From JBPOHE01 sp052035915 (lineage in GTDB: Bacteria; Pseudomonadota; Gammaproteobacteria; Chromatiales; Chromatiaceae): a DNA stretch of 17,244 bases. A program made the translations under genes and the position numbers. A model generated the notes under the pieces. The model saw only the letters and a program-made list of their open reading frames with translations, searched no databases and was not told where the DNA came from. The DNA lies in the NCBI GenBank assembly GCA_052035915.1, contig JBPOHE010000073.1, positions 1 to 17,244 on the forward strand, given 5' to 3'. Below, one piece after another: positions 13,961 through 17,244 of the stretch; within the stretch, counting starts at the first letter, position 1; each line of letters starts with the position of its first letter.

Positions 13961-14639
13961 GGCGCCGCCGGTACTGGAGGCCCGTAGCCTGTGGCGGAGC
14001 TTTCGCGAGGGCGGGCTGGCGGTCGAGGTGCTCAAGGGGATCGATTTCCAGGTCCCCAAAGGCCGGCGTATCGCCATCCTCGGTTCCTCCGGCTCGGGGA
14101 AAAGCACCCTGCTGCACTGTCTGGGTGGGCTGGATCGCCCGACCGGGGGACAGGTGTTCTGGCATGGGCGGGATATCCAATCCGTCAGCGAGGCCCAACG
14201 CGGGCGCTGGCGCAATCGGCTGCTGGGCTTCGTCTACCAGTTCCATCATCTGTTGCCCGAATTCACCGCGCTGGAAAACGTCGCCATGCCCTGGTTGATC
14301 GGCGGTCTCCCGGCCAACGAGGCCAGGTCACGGGCGGCCAACATGCTGGAGCGGGTCGGCCTCGGGCCTCGCCTGCGACACAAGCCCGGCGAACTCTCCG
14401 GTGGCGAACGGCAACGCACCGCCATCGCCCGGGCGCTGGTCACCGAGCCGGACTGCGTGCTCGCCGACGAACCCACCGGCAACCTGGATCAGCATACCGC
14501 CGAGGGCGTTTATGAGCTGATGCTCGAACTCAACGCGGCCATGGGCACCAGCTTCGTCGTCGTCACCCATGACCATGGTCTGGCCGCCCGCATGGACGAG
14601 ATCTGGTACATCAAGGATGGAGTGCTCCGCCGCACCTGA
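13953..14639 (+). CDS. lolD: Lipoprotein-releasing ABC transporter ATP-binding protein LolD
   Basis: A 228-residue ABC ATPase that powers lipoprotein release with the LolC-type permease. Walker A GSSGSGKST is at 44-52, the Q-loop region reads FVYQFHHLLPEFTALENV (typical of LolD/MacB ATPases), the signature LSGGERQR is at 148-155, Walker B CVLADEPTGN at 168-177 and the switch histidine is H206 (VVTHDH). The start is the ATG at 13953, overlapping the lolC stop by 8 bases (ATGAATGA), so translation is coupled. An open frame reaching back to 13788 is lolC read out of frame. The end overlaps the proposed comEC start. Confidence 0.96.
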   Translation: MNEAPPVLEARSLWRSFREGGLAVEVLKGIDFQVPKGRRIAILGSSGSGKSTLLHCLGGLDRPTGGQVFWHGRDIQSVSEAQRGRWRNRLLGFVYQFHHLLPEFTALENVAMPWLIGGLPANEARSRAANMLERVGLGPRLRHKPGELSGGERQRTAIARALVTEPDCVLADEPTGNLDQHTAEGVYELMLELNAAMGTSFVVVTHDHGLAARMDEIWYIKDGVLRRT

Positions 14640-17004
14640 TCCGGCCACCAAGCCGGGTCCAGTCCCGTCCCGACCGCCGTCCCCTGTCTCGCTGCCGGTC
14701 CTGGCCCTCGCCTTCCTGCTGGGCGACCTGGGGCTGCAATCCCTGCCCGAACTGCCGCCGACTTGGGTGCTGTGGTCTGGGCTGGCCCTGTCGCCGACAC
14801 TGTTATGTATCCGCTCACTGCGCTGGCTGAGTGCCCTCGGCATCGGCTTCTTCTGGGCGGCGATCTTGGCCCAGTGGAACCTGGCCGCGAGGCTCGACCC
14901 CGCACTGGAGGGTCGGGATCTCTTGGTGCGGGGAATCATCGCCTCGATCCCGGAATCCCAATCCCGGGGCATCCGCTTCGACCTCATCCCCAACTCCATG
15001 CTCTCTGGGGAGGAGCCGAGATCCCCACCGAGCAAAATCAGGCTGAGCTGTTACCAGAACTGTCCGGAGCTACGGGTCGGAGATCTGTGGCAGTTTCAGG
15101 TCCGCCTCAAGCGGCCCCATGGCTTCCTCAACCCAGGGGGCTTCGACTATGAAGGCTGGTTGTGGCAACAGGGGATAGGCGCCACCGGCTATGTGACCGA
15201 CACCCCGGAGCTGAACCGACGCCTGGAGACTTCGCCCTGGTCGAGGCCGGTCGACCGACTGCGACAACTCATCCACGACCGTATCCTGGCCCAACTGGGG
15301 AGCGGCAACCAGGCGGGTCTCGCGCTGTCCCTCAGCATCGGCGATCGCAGCCTCATCGATCAGGACCTCTGGCGGGACCTGACCCGCACCGGTACCAACC
15401 ACCTGGTCGCCATCTCGGGTCTGCACGTCACCATGCTCGCCGGACTCTTTCTCTTTCTCGGTCGCTGGCTCTGGTCACGTAGCGAGCGGCTTTGTCTGCG
15501 GCTCCCGGCGCAACATGCCGGCGCCCTCATCGGCATGCTGGCCGGTTTGGGCTATACCGCCATCGCCGGCTGGTCGGTGCCGACCCAGCGCACCCTCCTC
15601 ATGCTCCTGGTGGGACTCGGCAGCCTGCTGGTGCGGCGAAACACCACGCCCATGAACACCCTGGCGCTGGCCCTGCTGGTGATCCTGCTCTATGACCCGC
15701 TGGCGGCCCTGTCGGCGGGATTCTGGCTGTCCTTCGGGGCGGTGGCGGCGATCCTCATCGTCAATAGCGGACGGCTCGGACGGAGCTCCTGGACGGGCCA
15801 CTGGCTGCGGACCCAATGGGCCGTCAGTGTCGGCCTCCTGCCCCTGTTACTGTTTCTCTTCCGGCAATTCTCCCTGATCTCGCCCCTGGCCAATCTCTGG
15901 GCCGTGCCCTGGTTCGGACTCATCCTGGTGCCCCTGCTCCTCTTCGTGGTCACGCTGCTGGTGCTGCTGCCGGAATGGGGAAAGCCGCTGCTGGATTGGC
16001 TCGGATATCCCCTCGACTGGACCTTGACGGGTCTGCATTGGTTGGCCGATTGGCCCTGGGCGATCTGGCAACAACCCGAACCGCCGCTCTGGGTCTGGCC
16101 CTCCGCCCTGCTCGGCAGTCTCGTGCTGCTCCTGCCGCGAGGAACGCCGGGCCGCTGGACGAGCCTCTTGTTGCTGGCCCCGGCCCTCCTGATCGGGCCC
16201 CAGGGACCGGTGCCGGGGGAGTTCAGGTTGACGATCCTGGATGTCGGCCAGGGCAACGCCAATGTGGTGCAGACCCAGGGCCACAGCCTGGTCTTCGATG
16301 CCGGCCCCAGATACTCCGCCGGGCTGGATACCGGCGCCTCGGTGTTGGTGCCCTTTCTCCGTTCCCAGGGTATCGCCCGGGTGGATACTCTCGTCCTCAG
16401 CAACGCCGATGCCGATCATGCCGGTGGGGCCGAGGCCCTGATCGCCGCGGTGGAGGTCGGGGACATCTACTCCGGCACCCCGGCCCAGCTTTCCCTGCCG
16501 GGGGCCCGGTCCTGTGTCTCGGGGATGTCCTGGGAATGGGATGGGGTGAAGTTCCAGTTCCTGCATCCGGAGGCCGGGCATCCGTGGCGGGGCAACAACG
16601 CCTCCTGCGTGCTGCGCCTCAGTAACCCGACCGCCTCCGTGCTCCTGACCGCGGACATCGAGGCCGCCGCCGAAACCGAACTGGTCAGACGCTGGGGGGC
16701 GGTCCTGGCCAGCGATATTCTGCTGGTGCCCCATCACGGCAGCGGCACCTCCTCGACCCGCGCCCTGGTGAGCCAGGTCCGCCCCAGGTTCGCCCTCTTT
16801 TCCCTAGGCTATCGCAACCGTTACGGCTTCCCCCACCCTCGCGTCGTGCAAGCCTGGCGGGATGGCGGCGCCAGGGTGCTGACCACCTCGGGTTCGGGGG
16901 CGATCCGCTTCAACGTATCGGCCAAGGGCTCGCTGAAGGAACCCATGCGTGAGCGGGTGACGCGGCGCCGCTTCTGGCGTCAGGCGGCGGAAGGGTTGGA
17001 ATAA
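14617..17004 (+). CDS. comEC: DNA internalization-related competence protein ComEC/Rec2
   Basis: A 795-residue polytopic inner-membrane protein that forms the channel for single-stranded DNA uptake in transformation. Order of parts: N-terminal membrane helices, a DUF4131/OB-like periplasmic domain (about 80-215), the Competence membrane domain (TGTNHLVAISGLHVTMLAGL, GYTAIAGWSVPTQRTLLML, SAGFWLSFGAVAAI), and a C-terminal metallo-beta-lactamase-like domain from about 538 (LTILDVGQGNANVV). The metal motif reads SNADADHAGG (N596, D598, D600, H601), with Asn where the family usually has the first His. A later LLVPHHGSG is intact. The start is uncertain; ATG 14617 overlaps lolD by 23 bases, and an earlier in-frame ATG at 14569 lies deeper in lolD. 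The lolD-comEC order is familiar in Gammaproteobacteria. Confidence 0.94.
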   Translation: MECSAAPDPATKPGPVPSRPPSPVSLPVLALAFLLGDLGLQSLPELPPTWVLWSGLALSPTLLCIRSLRWLSALGIGFFWAAILAQWNLAARLDPALEGRDLLVRGIIASIPESQSRGIRFDLIPNSMLSGEEPRSPPSKIRLSCYQNCPELRVGDLWQFQVRLKRPHGFLNPGGFDYEGWLWQQGIGATGYVTDTPELNRRLETSPWSRPVDRLRQLIHDRILAQLGSGNQAGLALSLSIGDRSLIDQDLWRDLTRTGTNHLVAISGLHVTMLAGLFLFLGRWLWSRSERLCLRLPAQHAGALIGMLAGLGYTAIAGWSVPTQRTLLMLLVGLGSLLVRRNTTPMNTLALALLVILLYDPLAALSAGFWLSFGAVAAILIVNSGRLGRSSWTGHWLRTQWAVSVGLLPLLLFLFRQFSLISPLANLWAVPWFGLILVPLLLFVVTLLVLLPEWGKPLLDWLGYPLDWTLTGLHWLADWPWAIWQQPEPPLWVWPSALLGSLVLLLPRGTPGRWTSLLLLAPALLIGPQGPVPGEFRLTILDVGQGNANVVQTQGHSLVFDAGPRYSAGLDTGASVLVPFLRSQGIARVDTLVLSNADADHAGGAEALIAAVEVGDIYSGTPAQLSLPGARSCVSGMSWEWDGVKFQFLHPEAGHPWRGNNASCVLRLSNPTASVLLTADIEAAAETELVRRWGAVLASDILLVPHHGSGTSSTRALVSQVRPRFALFSLGYRNRYGFPHPRVVQAWRDGGARVLTTSGSGAIRFNVSAKGSLKEPMRERVTRRRFWRQAAEGLE

Positions 17005-17012
17005 AGCCGGGC

Positions 17013-17111
17013 TCAGGCCAACGCCTGTTGCAGATCGGCGATCAGGTCTTCGACATCCTCCAGGCCGATGGAAAAACGCAACAGGCTATCCGCGATACCC
17101 CGTCGCGCCAT
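17013..17111 (-). pseudogene. C-terminal remnant of a PLP-dependent trans-sulfuration enzyme
   Basis: The last ~30 codons read RRGIADSLLRFSIGLEDVED then LIADLQQALA and stop. This is the conserved C-terminus of the cystathionine gamma-synthase / O-succinylhomoserine sulfhydrylase / gamma-lyase family of methionine and cysteine metabolism. Upstream of about 17105 homology ends: none of the three frames continues with the family sequence that should precede it, and this frame meets a stop near 17182. The gene has thus lost at least its adjacent part, most likely by insertion or rearrangement rather than a single frameshift. It is convergent with comEC, 8 bases apart. Which family member it was cannot be decided from 30 residues. 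Confidence 0.7.
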
Positions 17112-17131
17112 AAGAGGGCAGGGCAATCGCG

Positions 17132-17242
17132 CTATGTGGTAGCTGGTCTTGGCTGGCCGAGGAGCAGGCGTAACCGGTACTCATCGTTGAGGGCGGCGCG
17201 GAGTTTGCGGCGACGGATACTGTCGCGTGGGGGGCCGTTGTG
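17132..17242 (-). CDS. C-terminal part of an unidentified protein, cut by the window edge
   Basis: A minus-strand frame enters from the window edge and ends at a TAG at 17132-17134 after 36 residues (HNGPPRDSIRRRKLRAALND, then EYRLRLLLGQPRPATT). It is basic and Arg/Leu-rich, which would fit a nucleic-acid-binding protein such as a transposase, but I do not recognise a family. It abuts the truncated trans-sulfuration gene, so it may be the end of the element that interrupted it. Whether it is translated is not proven. Confidence 0.35.
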   Translation of the reverse strand, partial: HNGPPRDSIRRRKLRAALNDEYRLRLLLGQPRPATT

Positions 17243-17244
17243 GC

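Noticed and set aside
1..17244. CRISPR array, tRNA or rRNA genes
   Set aside because: No regularly spaced direct repeats, no cloverleaf-forming segments and no rRNA-like sequence were found by eye on either strand.

Overview
The window is GC-rich, densely packed DNA from a Gammaproteobacterium. The gene set (TamA/TamB, LolC-type/LolD, ModA/ModB, ComEC, MetG with a C-terminal tRNA-binding domain, a class II cytochrome c) and the many small palindromic repeats would suit a Chromatiales-like (purple sulfur) lineage. That placement is inference; no rRNA or other taxonomic marker is present.

Left end (1-870) is accessory DNA. On the minus strand it holds a hicA-hicB toxin-antitoxin pair. The hicB stop codon lies inside the first core box of an attC-like integron recombination site (240-312). 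About 125 bases further on, directly after a perfect stem-loop, begins what looks like the 5' end of a group II intron that runs out of the window at base 1. A cluster of REP-like palindromes (743-865) separates this block from the core genes.

Core genes follow. A flavodoxin-fold NAD(P)H-dependent FMN reductase-like gene (871-1479, minus) and an 88-bp palindromic MITE-like element (1571-1658) precede tamA-tamB (minus, 4 bases apart), which encode the outer-membrane translocation and assembly module. Divergent from tamA is metG (methionyl-tRNA synthetase), whose linker to the tRNA-binding domain carries an in-frame pair of palindromes. A small periplasmic class II cytochrome c lies 21 bases after metG. 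Convergent to it is modA-modB (molybdate uptake), with a ModE-like operator upstream of modA, a hairpin terminator after modB, and no modC.

Right part (12713-17004, plus) is a tightly overlapping run lolC-type permease, lolD ATPase and comEC. It covers lipoprotein export to the outer membrane and DNA uptake across the inner membrane. Only one LolC/LolE-type permease is present, suggesting a LolF-like homodimeric transporter. Immediately after comEC, convergent, sits just the last ~33 codons of a PLP-dependent trans-sulfuration enzyme (cystathionine gamma-synthase family). It is preceded by an unrelated partial reading frame entering from the window edge, so this gene appears to have been cut by an insertion or rearrangement.

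No tRNA, rRNA, CRISPR array or complete insertion sequence was seen. The most unusual content is the possible integron cassette with a neighbouring group II intron at the left edge, the palindrome inserted in metG, and the broken trans-sulfuration gene at the right edge.
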